NCBI RefSeq assembly: GCF_014898815.1
Contig: NW_026515502.1
Coordinates: 310,001 to 374,000, forward strand
Direction: 5' to 3'
Length of the DNA: 64,000 nt
Source of the DNA: Panonychus citri
Taxonomy: Eukaryota; Arthropoda; Arachnida; Trombidiformes; Tetranychidae
The notes beneath the pieces are model-generated. The model was not told the DNA's origin and made no database searches. It saw only the letters and a program-made list of their open reading frames with translations. Below are positions 49,301-63,875 of this stretch, piece after piece (position 1 is the first letter of the stretch; each line of letters starts with the position of its first letter). The position numbers were made by a program, and so were the translations under genes.

Positions 49301-50943
49301 CCAATCGACTCCGAAAACATTGTATCGATTTGGTTGACCTTCAAGAATTAAGTCTTTAATTCCCTGAAAAGATGTGTCAATTAAAGAGAAGGTAAGTAAA
49401 TTACAGAATAACAAGATTAGCGTTTACAGTTGAACAGAAAATCGTTAATCACATCACATTAGAAAGACTGTGAAAATGTCGAGGAAAATACTCACTCCCA
49501 TCCAATCCATTTCATTAAAAGAACTTGTAAATCCATGGATGATAAATTTAACCTTCTTTCGTGGATTAAATGGTGAATTGTTCAACTGGAATTGTTCTAA
49601 ATTGTATTTGAAATCAATCGAACTGTATGGATTTTCCGATGTGTACAATCTAAATGTTATATTAATTTCCTCTGGACTTTGTGGTATAAATGTAATCGGT
49701 CTACCATTTAAATCAGCGAAATCACTTGTTCCAAAACAACCCAAGGCTCCGAAACATTTTTCAGAATTATCTGAATGACAAGACACAGAAAATCAAATTA
49801 ACCATTCAAATAGCAATTCAATAGTACATTTTGTTAGTTAACTCGATCGATATTAGATTAATATGAGACGAGCAATCAACTACTTAGCGGATTAATCACA
49901 AAGTCAATTTATCTCAATTGTTGCAAGTATCAAATCAAATAGTTTCATGTGTATGCAACAATTAATTTCCTATTCAATGATTATCATGATCATCAGTTAA
50001 TTGAACCTTAATTCAATTATCTATCAACCATTACTAGTCAATTTATTGAAAGGTAAATCATCATAATTAATCAAACATGTTAATATCAATGAATACAAAG
50101 TAATCATGATATGAAATAGGAAAGTTATTGATTGCCATTAATTAGATTTTAATATTATTCTAAATTGTTGATCAAGTCAATTTGTCTTGATACTGAAAAA
50201 GTAATTCAAATGACAATCAATTACTTTTATTGATAATTATTCAAATTGATGATTGAACTTAAAAGTAAAGGTTCTGATTAAATTAGATTTAAATTGCTAA
50301 TTAACGTCGACAATTAAAAGAAATGACTTAAAGACATAAATACTAAAGACTTAATTGTCAAACTAGTATATCATCGTGCTAACAGTAACAATTAAGGAAA
50401 ATCATTTCATCTAATCAAATCAACAATCATCTAGTTGATTAATATTGTTTACATTTTCTGGTTTATCTATGATATTTTTTAAGTTGCTAACAGCCTGAGG
50501 TGTAAATAATTAATTCACAAGGGCAAAATTGAGGATAATTAACTAATTCACTTGGTTGATAATCAAATAAATTAATGAGATGACATTGGTTAGTCTGATG
50601 AGCCAAAAATAGTTAATCAAATTGTTGATCAACTGATTGAATGTTGCACAATTTGCTCGGTAATTATTGATTAGATTTTACAATCTAATTAAACTAATAA
50701 ACCATCGAGATTTACTTTAAGCTTTTAAATCAACAAATGTGATCAAAGAGTTAACAATCAAGAGATAGGATCAGGTAAACTAAATTAATTATTAATGATA
50801 AGTTAAAGTTACACTTAATCAATTAATCACTAAATGGATCAGTTAAATTGTTATTACTTACTGTTTGCAGTATCATTTGAATCCGAGTGGACAAGTTTAA
50901 TTAGAAATGACAAGTAAAGCAAATATTGTAATGATTTTATCAT
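46363..50943 (-). CDS. Secreted pancreatic-type lipase with PLAT-like domain and long low-complexity tail; one apparent missing base in last exon
   Basis: Eight exons (50943-50862, 49770-49496, 49363-48976, 48761-48642, 48558-48259, 48172-47860, 47790-47441, 47362-46363). Exon 1 encodes a signal peptide. The lipase domain has FIIHGF, GHSLGAH with nucleophile Ser187, LDPAGP with Asp212, and ACNH with His298. Beta-9 and lid loops are of full length (about 24 residues between the lid cysteines), which favours a triacylglycerol lipase over a PLA1; that is inference. Exon 6 is a PLAT-like domain. Exon 7 is N/Q/G-rich and exon 8 S/T/Y/P-rich, then a charged tail, making about 942 residues, roughly twice the family's usual length. 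Exon 8 is one base short: near 47100 GAAGGA stands where a fragment at 38316 has GAAGGGA. As written, translation shifts and stops at about 46970. The tail's open frame downstream argues that the base was present until recently. Confidence 0.85.
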
Positions 50944-51440
50944 TATGATGATTTATAAACAATTAAAAAAAAACAGAGACTCAACATCAAGATGATCAGT
51001 TAATCACAATTAATCAACTTCTCACAGAGAAGCAATTGAAAAGAAAAAGAAAAAGAAAAATATAAATGTATCAAAAGTTGCGAGCCAAAAATTAGTTAAT
51101 TGTTTCTTTCAGTAATAAACTAATTGGTTTGTTGATTGTTGAGGGTTTAAATAAAGTTTAAAATTAAGTGAGTGAGTTAGTGAGTAGATGATGATGATAA
51201 TCAAAGGAGAAGATAAAGAAAAAGTTAGAAGGAGGGAAAACAAAGACTAGAGGAGTGGTCAGTCTATTATTCACATTGACCAAAAGGGTATAACTAGTTT
51301 AGGGGGTTGATTTAATTTCTTGTGCACAATTAAAAGTAACAACAACAACAATCAACGTATAATAATGGATGTGAAAAAAAAGAGTTAACATCACACCGAA
51401 TAAAAAAAGACCTCAGGCAATTTAACCAAGAATTAACTCT

Positions 51441-51514
51441 AAGAGAGAGAGAGAGAGAGAGAGATGATAAATGATGAAGATGTTTACATTATGATGATGA
51501 TGATGATGATGATG
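51441..51514. repeat. (AG)n and (GAT)n microsatellites
   Basis: An AG run at about 51441-51464 is followed by a GAT trinucleotide run at about 51491-51514, in the lipase upstream region. Confidence 0.85.
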
Positions 51515-54204
51515 AAAAAAAGAAAAGTTAACAAGGTCTCAGAGTAAAAGGACAGAAAAATTAAGTTGATGATGTTTGTTGTTCTTGAAACTGGTTTCAT
51601 TATCATGCTAAGGATGAAGATGATGTTGATGATGATGATGATGATGAATATACAATTGTTGTCATCAACCTTATTCCCATATGAAGATTATGGTGATGAG
51701 GATGAACTTTTTTTTTCTACCGAATTTCTAATTTCAAATGTAATCCTAATCCTAAACAACAACAACAACAACAATCAGAAGCTTCATGAAAGTAATCGTG
51801 GTGTTTTCATGACGATCAAATTGATGCTATTACCTTGTTGGCATCTCTTTTTTGTTACCTTATCAATGAATATGATGATAGGGTTTTGATTATTTGGATT
51901 ACATCAGTTTGATTGTCAATCAATTTTTGTATTTACTTGTAATACATAAACAACTTTGTGTATCCATTGAAAGTTGTTATCATTTCCATTTCCTCTTATC
52001 ATGTTCATCATCTAATCCAATGAAAATACTAAATCATTTTCATGTTGATACACTTACTTACCTTGGATTAATCATCTTGAGATTATCTTAATATCTTTAT
52101 GTTTAGTTGAAGATTTTGTTTGTTTACATTTATCAATTTGTCTGGTCAACTTGATGGTCATTCAGTTGGTTAGTTAGTTGAGATATTTGTTGATAATTTT
52201 TCATTGTTTCCATATCGATTTGATTACCTTTTTGTAAATTGATTAAATGAAAAGCGGAAAAAGGAAATGAAATGATGATCATCATCATCATTTTTCATTA
52301 TCATCATTATTATCTTCCAATAAGCTTGACCTTTCATCGTTATAATAATGAAATCAATCAATAATATTAATCTCATATTCTGATAACAATTGTCTCAACA
52401 ATGTTTACCTATTTGTTGATTATAATCATTAAATTGTTGCTTTAACATGAAAAAAAATTTCTTTTTCGTATTCAAAACAATAAAGTTAAATCGTGACTTG
52501 AAATTATCATGATAATGATAATGGTCAACAATCAAGATGATGATGAAATGATAGGTTGTTGTTTGCTGTTGCTGTTGATATGATAATGGTCAGTTTAATG
52601 GTCAGAGGAAATTGTGATTAACATGAATGAGAAAAGGAAAAAAAATCAAAATCAAAATCTCATCTCTTGTTGTGGAAAAATGATTATAAATTCAAATGAT
52701 TAATTGTAATCATCATGATTAACAGGGTGTTCAGAGTTCAGAGAATATTTTTTATTTGTAATAATAATACTAAGATTGTATTTTGATTGTCTTCAATTAG
52801 AGTAATTGATTGAATTTAAATTGAAACTTTTTTCTTGCGATTCTCGTTTCCATGAAACTTATCCATCAATTTGCCTGAGGCAATATGAAAGATTATATTT
52901 CTCAATTGTTGAAGCATTGAGATTGAATTAAGTTCAGAGAAAATGAAATCAAAGTGAAATCAATTTAATTGTCAATAGGTGATCCCAATGATTGAAAATT
53001 CAAATTCAAATTCAAATATTATTAGTTCAATATTTTCTAGTGCTTTGAAAATCTCATTACAATTAACTGATTTTTTTAATTCAACTCAAAGGTTAACAAC
53101 AACTAATCATTATAAGAAATTGATTAAATATTAATAAATGATACTGAATATGAACAGGAAGAAATTTTAATTACTATTAAAATGTAATCTTGTAATTGGC
53201 TAAATTGTTATAAATTGTTCAATTTGAATAATTGATCATTTTCAGCCCAAACAAAAGTAACAACAATTGTGAGTCAATTGAATTATTCATGTTAACAATT
53301 AAGGTTCAATGTGTTGATTAACAGTCAATTCCCGGTGATTCAGATAACAACAAGAATCCAAATTATTACAATTAATATTCAATAGTCAATATAATGTAAT
53401 GTAAATATTAATAGTAATCAAAAAAGGAAACCTAATGATTAAAACTAAATCAAATATTTGATTATGATAATTGAACTAAAATGAAGGAGGAAGAAGATTA
53501 AATTTAACGTTCATCTTGATAGATGGTTTGTTTTTACTTAAGATCTGGTTCCTAGATGATGATGTTAATCATCCTCTTCCTTTTTTCATCCTCATCCTCA
53601 TCCTCATCTTTACATCTTATCATCCTGATCATCATTGTGAACCCATGGAAAGCAAATAAAAAACCTTTGAAATCTATTGTTCCAGTCTGAAGGTACATCT
53701 TATTACATTATCAATATGAAAGTGTTGAACATGAATTATTAGAGAGTAAAATAAAGAGGAAGACAAGATGATAATGAAGATAAAGACGATGATGGTAATG
53801 ATGAAAGATATAACTGAGAGATACCTTGAAAAATGATCTTTATGGAACAACAAAGAGAAGAGCTAAAAGCCAGGAGAGTTGACAAAAATTGTTCGAATGA
53901 CATGGAGTGAGAGAGAAAAGGATATAAAGGTAATAAGACGAAAGGGGAGAAATGTAAGATGATAAGAGAGAAGATGGGGAAAAAAAAGAAAGTAAAGAAA
54001 GAGAAAAACAAATGAAAGACAAAAGGCATGACTGAAACGAATTCACCATGTTTAGTATCAATTTCATGTGAGGAGGAAAAAACGAGGACTCGAACTCATT
54101 GGGAAGCCTCAGAATTGTGAGTCGACTCATTTTCATTTGTTATAACTTTTTTAGCTTTTCTCAATATTCCCATAGGAAAATGATGATGGAGGAAAAAAGA
54201 AGAT

Positions 54205-54208
54205 AAAG

Positions 54209-54247
<39 letters not shown>

Positions 54248-54248
54248 A
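54205..54248. repeat. (AAAG)n/(AG)n purine-rich microsatellite
   Basis: A tetranucleotide AAAG run passes into an AG run. It lies within intergenic DNA and explains the serine/phenylalanine-rich open frames on the minus strand. Confidence 0.85.
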
Positions 54249-55104
54249 ATGATGATAAGTAAAAGGCAACTGAATAGACCGCTCGTAAATCCAATGATAA
54301 TGTCGATTGAGTTTGGAGTTTGTTTTTTTTCACTCCCAGGATATGAAAAGTATTCTTACCATTAAACTGAATGTTATTCATCATTTCTCATTAAAATGAT
54401 TAACTTGATTGTGATGAAAATTAATAAATATTTATATATAAACGTTAACCAATAGATAATAATAAATTAAAATCCAATGGATTGTAACCAGCAAACGATA
54501 ATCAATCAACAATCAACCATGTAAAAGGCTCAAAAATCAACAACTAATCAGTTTTTTCGTGTCTTGTTAATTGTTCATCATCTCTTTTGTCCTAAATTGT
54601 TTCTTTTTCTGCCAATACAATCACAATAATAAACCTAAGCCTTATCATCATCATCATAATCATCAACCTAATTGCAATATTACCTGAATAATCAGTCGAC
54701 TATTAATACAACGATAATATTCAAATTCCTTATTATTTATCAATGAATCAAATTTGATATAATTTGTTTCCATTAATCTTGATTGCGTTTCTCCTTAATC
54801 TTCAATTTAATCAATTGTTATCACCTTATTTTCATTTCTAGTTTCAAGTTTGTTCATTTTACTTTTATTCTGGTTTTCATTATATCTCCCATGTTATATT
54901 ACATGTAACCAGAATTTAAACTCATTCCACAAATATTGTTAACCATTACATTTTCTGGATCGATACTAAAATCCACTGGACCTTGACTTAGCAGTGAAAA
55001 TAAGAGTCTCTCAATCCTTCATAACATTTACTTTACCCTTTCTAATCCTTTTAATCTCATCCTTAATCTTAAAGTAAATTCTAATCGACATCATCATCAT
55101 CATC

Positions 55105-58100
55105 ATGGTCAAATTAATTCCATTGAGAAATTTTATTCTTCAAAAATTAGCCCTTGTGATTATCATCCTCATCTTATCGATGGTTAATATTTATATTAAA
55201 GGTAAATAAACAAATCTAATTCTTAATCTAAATCCTTCACCTTGTTAATCAAGTTACAAATCTTAAATCAAATAACCTTCAACCTTTATAACTTCATGTC
55301 TTATATTGTTTACCAAATAAAAACAAGAAAATTATTCTGATTAAGATGAATGTTAATTAAACACCTCAAGTATTCAAATCTCAACGATAATCCGAGAGAG
55401 AGAGAGGAAAATTTGAATTAATAACAATCAGATAATAAAACATATTATATAATCAGTGGGAGATTAAACAATGAATTCAATGTATTATCATGATAATCAT
55501 GTAAAGGTTATCAGGTTAATGAGTTTATTTTTATCTCTATGATAATTAATATAAACTAATAATAATACTTATTGAATTGTTTCACTTTATTATTGCCTTA
55601 ATTTGAAATGGTTAATCCCTTAGATTGGATTAAGTTACAAATACAATGTTAACAAAGTTCAGTAATAATTTTCAGCACTGAATTTTATCAGAATGAAATA
55701 ATAATAATCATGAAGTAATAGTATAAGAACTGAATGAGATTATTGATTCATTTCCATGGTACAATTGAATGTATCCCATGAAAAATCAATAACCTTTTTT
55801 AAATGTATTATATTCAGTTACAGAGTTGATTCAGTTAAATTATTTTGTATTCATTGTTAAATTTTAGACAGATCCTTAATTATATCAATGGATAATATTA
55901 TTACCTTGGTCAGGGTGAAAATACTTTTTAGTTAATTAGTGAATTTGTCACCATGGTAACCAAAATCTTCAGGGAATCTGAGATATCATGGTGATATTAT
56001 TTATTTTTATTCAATAATATTATTATTTCTAGATTGTTGTTATTGTTATTCAATGAAAATATAGTCAATTGTTCATTTAGATACATGAATATTGTATTAC
56101 AATGCTATTAGTGTTAATTGTGATAATTATGTTGATAATGTTCATCATCAACTTGATTGTTATTCAATCTTGTATTGATAGTCAATGTATTTATTACTTT
56201 ATGATAACTTGAAAGTTAATCACAATTACCTTATAATTGTTACAATTTGTTTGATTTACAGTTCAATAATCAGCAACATCAGTTCAACAATTAATTCTGT
56301 TAAATTTAATCAATTATTAATGAGATTTGAATCATTATTGAGTAAAGATGATTCAATCGTAATAGGAATTGGCAGTTCAATTTTCTGGTCCTTTTCCATT
56401 GAGAGTTGATTACAATTGACACTAATTTGTTGATGGTTTCAATTAAATTTAGTGTATTACATTGATAGTATCCTTTTGATTCTTGATTAATTTAATCACA
56501 ACAATTATCGAGAGTTTGAATTTCTTTCATTATCATTTAATTATTTATAATTCTAGGAAATTGGAAGACAAATAATTCTGATAATGATGATACTGGACAA
56601 TCGAGAATCATTAATCAACAATTAAAAGAAAATAATGATAATGAAATAATTAACAACTTGAAGACAATCAATGATCATGAAAAGTTGACACAATCAAAAT
56701 TAGTGGGAAAATTATTGTTAAATTATAATAACAATGATAATAATCAAGAAAATATAAATAATCCAGAATATCGTGGAGTTGATATTGTTAGAAGGACAAT
56801 CAAATCAATAGAAGAAAATCAAAATAATCAATTAAATGTACTACAATCAAGACGAAAACGTAGAAATCTTTTGACAATCAATGAAAAAGATAATCAATCA
56901 TCACCAACACAATCAACTTCCGTCTCAAATGATGAAACCAATGGAGAGATCAAAGTTAATACAAGTGAACCAATTCAACCAACTAAATCACCTAAAACTA
57001 AGACACGAAAATCCAAATCCAAATCAAAATCAAAACCATCAACGGAAGGTGAAGGGTCAACATCAACATCAACAACCCCAACCACAACCACAACCACAAC
57101 ACCATCATCAACATCAACCAATGAAACTAATCCAGAATCTGGTAAACCCAAAACCGGGAAAAAAAAGAAAACAAAATCCAAAAAAGTTACACAAGAATCA
57201 AAGTAATTATCAATACCGATTCTATTTTTATGCTTTATATTGTTGAAAATTAATTTCCCTTGTCAATTCTGATCAGTTAATCACAATTTAATTCAACGCT
57301 CCTTGAGAATCATACTAACCACAACTCAATTGAAACTACTCCTCGGATTGTTAACCAACTATTAATTTTGATTAAGTAGCTAAGGTTACCAGTCAGGAAT
57401 AAATTAGATTAACATCAGATTAAAGAAATGATTAACTGGTCAGCTTATTATTATCAAGGTACATCATCAGATATGATTAACAAATTGTGATACATTAAGT
57501 GAATACAAAAACAAACTAAATCTTTAATCTAATACCAAAATGTTTAATTCATGATTCTATTATCTTATTGATTGTTGTTGATTAAATTCTAGAAATGATA
57601 CTATAACTGAATCGCCGGTAACAATACGAAGTCACCTTCCACCTAAAACAATGATTCCATTAATTAAGAACGTTAAAATTAAGGACTGTACGGCTCCGGC
57701 CTACAAAGAGTTTCCGAACGATATATTTGGTAATAAGGCTCGAAAACACGGCGCGGTCATTGTTCACATCGCGGTTGCTTGTTATATGTTTTACTGTTTG
57801 GCAATTGTTTGTGATCATTATTTCTTAACCTCACTGGAAGAATGTTCATCGGTAAGTTAATTGTTAACAATTAATTGTTCCATTTACTCTAATTTAAGAC
57901 TTAATTAACGCTCTCTTTTGTAGAGACTCAATCTATCATCGGATGTTGCTGGTGCTACTTTAATGGCCGCTGGTTCATCGGCTCCTGAGCTTTTCACAGC
58001 AATTCTAGGTATGGGTTTCAATCAGTTGATTACTCTGCTTAATTGTTATAACTAATTTACTTGGTGTGTTGATTTGAATAGGTGTATTCGTGGCCAAAGG

Positions 58101-60859
58101 TGATGTCGGCACTGGAACCATTGTTGGTTCCGCTGTTTTCAATATACTTTTTGTTATTGGTCTTTGTGGTGTTTTAACAGGTAAATTGATTTAATTTGAT
58201 TTAATTCGAACCGTTTTTCCAATAATCACCTTAATTGTTTATCATCATCACAAAATGGTGTCAATTGTTTGTGTGTTTGTCTTGATAATTAAGCTTTCAC
58301 CTTTCCAAAACTTTCATTCACTTGAATAAACTAATTTCTGGTTAATTAAGTTTTCATCTTCATCTCCTTACAAGGTTAATCAATTAATCACTTAGAGTTG
58401 ATTGTTTTTTTTTCTCGTTTCACTCAACTCACTCAAATAACCAATTCATCCAGCAATTTAATACCAAACTTGATTAGTTGATTAGTTTTACCATTAAAAT
58501 CATTATATCTTCCAAGCCAATACCAACAATCAACGCTAGTTAATCCCAAAGGAAAATTTTTAAACACAATCAACTTAAATATTAAACTAAATTACACTTA
58601 TCCATTAACTAACATTATATTGTTGTTGTTGTAACAATCAACATTATCCAAATAGTTAAGATTAATGATTAATCATAATAATAAACTTGCTGGTTTCTTG
58701 AGTTTTTTGTAATCTCTTCTTGATGATTTATTGATTGTCATCGACATAATTGTTAATCATAAAGTCATATTTAGGTTAGCTTATTGTTATCATCGTTGAT
58801 TGGACATATTTTAAATTGAAAATGAGTTGATTTACTTAAAGTTTTCAAACTGAATTTAATTAATACTTCAAAAGTAAATCAATTAATAATTACATTGATG
58901 TTGTAACAGTTATAAAGAAAAATTAACAACATTGTAATATTGATTGGTCGTTACTGTTATTGTTTAATTGTTTCTAATGGTGATAATTAACAACAATTAT
59001 TTGAAAATTGTCTCATTAATTTTACTTTTCTCCTGAATAATTTAGCCTCGACTGTTTTAACTTGGTGGCCAGTTGCAAGAGACTCAAGTTACTACACATT
59101 CACAGTTTTAGTCCTCATATTGGTCAGTATTTGTTATTACTGGACATTGATGATAATTGTTATTAACTGTTTTCTAATATTATATTCATCTAAAGGTTTC
59201 ATATGATGGCGAAGTGACAACTTTTGAATCGGCACTTATGCTGATATTTTATGTTGGTTATATTGTTCTGATGCATTTTAACCATCAAATTCGTGATCTG
59301 GTCACTACCAAATTAAAAGAAAGAGGTTTTCTGGCCACTATACAAGAGGAAGTGGGAGAAATTGATGAAATTAAGCCACAAAGTCAATCAGTTGCTTATT
59401 ACCAATCAATGCAAGGTAATCTCAATAATTTAACTAAGAAAAAAACTTCGTAGACTTTGATCAATACGTTCATCAAATGTTCAATCTTTGTCTCTATATA
59501 AATATCACAATTACTAAATTGTTACAACAAAAAATTTGTCTCCCTCTTAATTAGTGGATGAATGGGGTTATAGTAATCAACAGGCAATTAGTAACAATTA
59601 CAATAACTACAATTCCTATGGTAATTCATATTCAAACACTGGTGGTTACTCTTATTCCTCTGGTTTACCTCCATCCATGGACCCAAATAAAGTGTCTCTC
59701 TACGAAGCAGCTCAGATCGTTATAATCAAACATAAGCGTCTATTTCCGGCCATTTCTCGTTTCCGGGCTGCAGCAAATTACACAATCTCAGTTAACCGTA
59801 AACAAAATGGTAGTAACAATAATAGAAGTCAAAAACAACGACAGCAACAATTTAACTATAAAACAGGAGACGGCGATTCAACGGCAGGTTTATCCAAATT
59901 AGCCCGTGAAAGGATAACCTCAAGTCCTAATGTTGATGACTGGTCACTCGTACCTAATCCAGTAGTTGAAGGATGGTTACCAGTAATTAGATGGTGTATC
60001 ATTGCCCCTTTACATGCAACCCTATTCTACACGATTCCTAATTGTAAAACAAGAAGTAACCTTTTCCTGGCCACTTTTCTCATGTCCGTCTTTTGGATTG
60101 CAGTTTTTTCCTACATCATGGTTTGGATGGTAAGTAGTGGTCATTATCATGATGAAAAAAAAGATAATAGGAAAATTAAATGTAAACCAAAACATTATTC
60201 AGATCACCTAGATAAGATATAAATAACAAGAAAGAAAAACGTTTCTGTTAATCAACCAGCAATTAGAAAGTTTCAAAGTTAATTAAGGTGAAAAGTTTTC
60301 ATTGATAACTTTTGTTTGTCTTTTTGCTCATTCATCTAATAGGTAACTCTTGTTGGATTTACCTTCGGAATACCAGATAGTATAATGGGAATAACTTTCC
60401 TTGCTGCAGGAACATCGATACCTGATGCATATGCATCGATTCACGTCGCTCGACAGGTAAATTGAATTCACAATCAATTCATCTTGAACCTTCTCATTGA
60501 AATAAACTAACCTGTTCTCGGTTAATCTTTAGGGTCAAGGAGATATGGCTGTGTCCAACTCGATAGGAAGTAATGTTTTCGATATCCTTGTTGGTTTAGC
60601 ACTTCCCTGGTTCGTTGAGACGGCACTTTGGCAACCCGGAACTACTGCGAGCATCAATAGTCGAGGATTATTTTATGCTATCATTTTATTATTTCTTTCC
60701 CTTTGTGTGACCATTTTCCTCTTCCATCATAATAACTGGACACTTAATCCTAAATTGGGATATGCCTTACTTGCCACTTATGCTGTTTTCCTTGTCTTTT
60801 GTGGAGCTCTTGAGCTTAATCTACTTGGTTACGTTAATCCAGTTATGTGTGATGAATGA
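55105..60859 (+). CDS. K+-dependent Na+/Ca2+ exchanger (SLC24/NCKX family)
   Basis: Ten exons (55105-55201, 56557-57202, 57593-57851, 57924-58008, 58082-58180, 59046-59122, 59196-59415, 59555-60129, 60343-60456, 60533-60859) join in frame to 832 residues. This plasma-membrane antiporter uses Na+ and K+ gradients to extrude Ca2+. A hydrophobic N-terminal segment is followed by a long extracellular region (about residues 33-265) rich in N, then K/S and T repeats, including RRKRR and a KSKSKSK run. The alpha-1 repeat (DVAGATLMAAGSSAPE, Glu356) and alpha-2 repeat (FLAAGTSIPD, Asp714; GSNVFD, Asp741) are intact. Asp741 corresponds to Asp575 of NCKX2, the residue needed for K+ dependence. The cytosolic loop in exon 8 has an N/Y/S-rich stretch. 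The last exon encodes the final membrane helices. AATAAA occurs at 61140-61145. Donor GTCAGT after exon 6 is the only weak splice site. Confidence 0.92.
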
Positions 60860-63800
60860 GCGTCTTAATCATTATTATTATCGTTATGATTGTATGTATC
60901 ATCAATGTAGCTTTATTTATCTTAATGATGGACACTCAACTTTTTATTTGAAAATCAAAGAGCCAATTTTGTGTGACAATCGCGATTAACGGTAAATTTA
61001 AGTGATGAAAACAAAACTTTTCAACAACTACAAACCTTGTTGTTAAATTGTCACTTAATTGTTGATCATGTAAAAGATAACAAATCTGATATCTATTGGA
61101 AATTAAAACAATTAATAATCTACCATTAAATTTAATTGTAATAAACAATCAAGTTCAAAGATTTGTAGTGTGTTTTTTGTGTAATCAATTGATTTAACTA
61201 AATCAAATGAGCAATATTAATATTTAAACCAATCAAATGATATGAATTATGTACATTAAGATTCAACTACCAAAATTAAAGAGACAATTTAAAATTACAA
61301 CAATTAACACTTGGCTTTTATATTATGTGTATATTAGTTGATTGTGTTTCTTAATCATGAGGAGAGGGGAAATTTGAATTTATCAATTGAATTGTTAACA
61401 ATTAGATTGCCAATTAAGTTAAATCTTATTTGTACGATTGTTGACCCAAACAATTGAACAGAATGATTAAATGTTATTCGTACAATCAACTTAACAATTA
61501 GTTGACAACCTTGAGATTGTGATATTTGATTAACTATTAACACTAGGAGTTATTTTCCCATTTAAATCATTCTGGTGTTTGTCCTTGATTGTTGCAAGAG
61601 TTTCATTTCATTTCTAGAAATCAAATTATCAGATCAACTATTATAATTGACAATCAATTTTAATCTCAATTTTTTTGGTAAATTTACCAATCAACATAAT
61701 AGAAATGATGAAATATATAGTAAATTAAATCCTCTTATGTTATCACAATCAATTCACATCATCTTCAAGGTTAATCAAACAATCAATTTTGATTATTTAC
61801 CAATCATAGTTATATTTATTTACCTTGAAAAAAAATAACTTATTTTCTTAGTCTTGACAATTTAAAAAACTAAAATCAACAATAAACTTTTAATTTGATT
61901 TGTTAATCAATTAGTTACCTTGATTATTTAATGTTTCTCTTTTTCATTGATTAGTTAATTAGTTTATTAACTTTGTCTCAATTAAATCAGGTTAGAATTT
62001 GATTTTCTGTGATTAGTTGATTCATCTTGATACTTTTTACTTTTCAACAATTAAATCAAATTTCTCGGTCATGGTTAACGGGAAGGAATTAACTGCTCAA
62101 CTAATTTATCGCTCTCATCGCAATTAAACTTGAACATTACTCGTTAATCATTAACCACAAGTATCAACTATTCAACGTTACGAACTTTTTTCTTGCAAAC
62201 AATTAACTAATTGCATGTTGAATTCACTTCTGGTTTTCGGTTGATTATTTAATTGATCAGCTGCTCTATTTAATTGCTATTGACCTTTGTCACTGCAATC
62301 AACAGATTGACAATTAAATCACCAACTAATTGATTATAATTAGTCTTTTCTTCAACAATCTGAGTTTTCATTGATAACATTTCAAGCCCTTGAAATTATT
62401 TAATTGTAAATCTTAATCGGATTTGAGGGTTTGAATAATTTAGGTTAATCCTTTGGGTAAATAATGTAAATCAAAGTTTAAACCACAATTTGTTTGAGTA
62501 ACGTATAATTGTTGCAATCCGAAACAATTATTTAATTGTTAATCAATATATTGATTTGAGTTCATTTACCAGTTTAACTGTTGAAACCATTTCCAAGTTT
62601 GATTATATGTTTAGGATTTAATCAATTTAATCTTTGATTGTTATCAACCTTAATCAACCCTCCGAATCAAATATACAATACAATTAAGATCATTAAACGG
62701 TCTAATTGTCAGTGATTAATCAACAATTGGTTTTGAACATGAAAATGATCAGAAATTAAATCATGATCATTGTTAATTATTGAATCACAATTTAGGTAAA
62801 GCGAAAGTTAAAACAATAACAATCAACGTAAACACAAGATGATTAACAATTTAAAATGTTAATTTAATGAATTTCTTGCTCCTGATTCAGTTGTATTCCT
62901 TGACCGAGTTAATTTAAAACATAATAGTTAATCATTGGAATCACATCAAGGATAATTAAATTGATGATCGAGTGGCAAGAAAAAGAAAAAGGTTCACCTT
63001 CAATGTGCACGGAAGGAAATTGATTGAAATACAACAATTGATGATGAGGAAGAAATTAATTAATGACAATTAGATCCAAAGACTATTAAATCATATGTTG
63101 AATGACAAGATGAGGATGATAAAGAAGATGATGGAAATCTATCTTCATGTTCTCTCTTTTTTTCTTTTGTCTCATCTAAAGAAACAAAAGTAAAATGAAT
63201 TCCCAGAGTTACATGATTTGATTTGATTCTCAAGGATTGATTGATAGTTGATTGTTGTGGTACAAGTTTTTAAACACACCTTGATGGCTGATGTAATTTG
63301 TTGAACAATTAATGTTGATTGTTGTTGCAAAGACAATTAATTCACTAATTGTCGGATCTTTTCAGTTTGGTTCCAATGGAAGAGCTTTTTTCTTGGTGAG
63401 TTAAGTGGATAACCATTATAACGATTAACTCGTTACCTGATTCCTTTGGTATTTTCCGTGTTTTCTTTAATCATCATTATCGTTGTGAGATTATCTGACA
63501 GTCTATTGGTAAGAATAGGAAGAGAAGCCTTGAATATCTTTCGAAAGCGAGAGAAATGAAGGAAATGAGAAGGATAAATCCTTAGGAATAGTGAATAAGT
63601 AGGAAGATAATGATGAGATGGATGACTAGATGATGAAAGAGTTTGTTCTCAGGAGAGAGTATTCATCCAAATGAGGTTTCCATTGTTCATCAAATTGATT
63701 GTTTATGTTGATTCGTTGTATTATTAAGTCTTTAGGTTCTATTTATATGTAGTTTTGTTTATGTAAGTGGATCTTTCGTCGAATCAGCATCTTTGTTGAT

Positions 63801-63875
63801 TAAGTCTTAATGATCAGATTAGATGAAGAAAATAACAAATTAATTGAGTAAAATTATCTTCTATTTATGTCCATA
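60860..63875. other. Intergenic region downstream of the exchanger
   Basis: About 3.0 kb of AT-rich DNA dominated by AATTG, TTGATT and AATCAA words. The first 300 bases are probably the exchanger's 3' untranslated region. No gene, RNA or mobile element is visible; the frames at 60936-61148, 61355-61543 and 61647-61838 look like chance ORFs. Confidence 0.55.

Larger units (their letters stand above)
50944..55104. other. Intergenic region between the lipase and exchanger genes
   Basis: About 4.2 kb without a supported gene. It holds an (AG)n tract at 51441-51464, a (GAT)n run at about 51491-51514, CAT-rich DNA near 52280-52300 and a purine-rich stretch (AAAG)n/(AG)n at about 54205-54248. The open frames at 51566-51889, 53739-54136 and 54151-54384 run through these repeats and are not genes. 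Promoters of both divergent flanking genes must lie here, but I see no clear TATA box for either. Confidence 0.55.

Noticed and set aside
53739..54384. Phe/Ser-rich minus-strand frames upstream of the exchanger
   Set aside because: They run through purine-rich microsatellites and have no domain or start context.
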